This document shows, piece after piece, positions 63,601 through 64,000 of a stretch of 64,000 bases of DNA; the first letter of the stretch is position 1, and every line of letters begins with the position of its first letter. The position numbers and the translations under genes are program-made. Under the pieces are notes generated by a model that was given only the letters and a program-made list of their open reading frames with translations, ran no database searches and was not told where the DNA came from. Source of the DNA: Rhopalosiphum padi (Eukaryota > Arthropoda > Insecta > Hemiptera > Aphididae); assembly GCF_020882245.1 (NCBI RefSeq), contig NC_083597.1, positions 15,782,581 through 15,846,580 of the forward strand, written 5' to 3'.

Positions 63601-64000
63601 TTATCTAAATCGAAATTTAAACTAGTCATTTTTTATTTATTTAAATTCATATACAAATGATAATAGGTTTGAAAGATATCTAAGCTATAATAGTTATAAC
63701 ATTTTATTAATTATATTACATTTTATAATGTGTAAATAATGTACAAGTACAATAAAAACTAAGCATCTAGACCTAATTTAACATACATTTAATGTTTGTT
63801 TCAAAACCATTTTAAGGACTTTTATTCTGGTTTTGATACTTTTTTAATAACATAGAAAAATACTCAATCAAATTTTGTTTTAGATGCATCATAAGTATTT
63901 AAAAAAAACATGTACCGACAGTTTACAATAAAAAATGAGGTTCTTATTTAAAAAATAGAAGTTTGCATCATATATGTTTGACTTTATTTATATAATACAA

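Noticed and set aside
1..64000. CRISPR arrays, operons, rRNA or tRNA genes
   Set aside because: None seen; the intron structure and channel genes show this is animal nuclear DNA, and the direct repeats present are microsatellites or dispersed elements.

Overview
The window is intron-rich, strongly AT-rich animal DNA and is almost certainly from an aphid. It carries the two halves of a split voltage-gated sodium channel (para) as two separate genes. One encodes domains I-II (heteromer 1, H1) and the other domains III-IV (heteromer 2, H2). The pore carries D-E-N-S in place of the usual insect D-E-K-A. From memory, a two-gene channel with this filter has been described only in aphids.

Layout. 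(1) 1-7,000, plus strand: H2, about ten exons, start near 279, stop at 6450-6452, with two alternative domain III S3-S4 exons. (2) 7,000-9,570: H2 3' flank with a cluster of ACGTATA-type palindromes and a MITE-like element. (3) 9,575-10,018, minus strand: a two-exon gene for an unrecognised 121-residue protein, lying between the two channel genes. (4) 10,020-13,568: spacer with AT microsatellites, a 16-bp inverted-repeat pair and a dispersed-repeat fragment. (5) 13,569-28,697, minus strand: H1, 21 coding exons (1148 residues), plus a splice-bounded 5' leader exon at 28,976-29,069 with two small upstream ORFs. (6) 29,070-64,000: about 35 kb with no supportable coding gene. It holds dispersed aphid-type repeats, a nested 159-bp LINE fragment with a 14-bp target-site duplication, microsatellites, and one GC/CpG-richer block at 52.8-54.7 kb that is a candidate distal promoter region.

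How the genes work together. H1 and H2 converge tail to tail, with 7.1 kb between their stop codons. H1 stops inside the domain II-III linker and H2 resumes late in the same linker with a new N-terminus, so the two products must associate to form one four-domain pore. The selectivity ring takes Asp and Glu from H1 and Asn and Ser from H2; the inactivation motif (MFM) is in H2; the classical pyrethroid sites equivalent to M918, L925, T929 and L1014 are in H1 and carry the susceptible residues here. Exon borders were placed by reading translated homology to insect para together with GT/AG sites and phase bookkeeping. All 21 H1 exons and the H2 exons join in frame.
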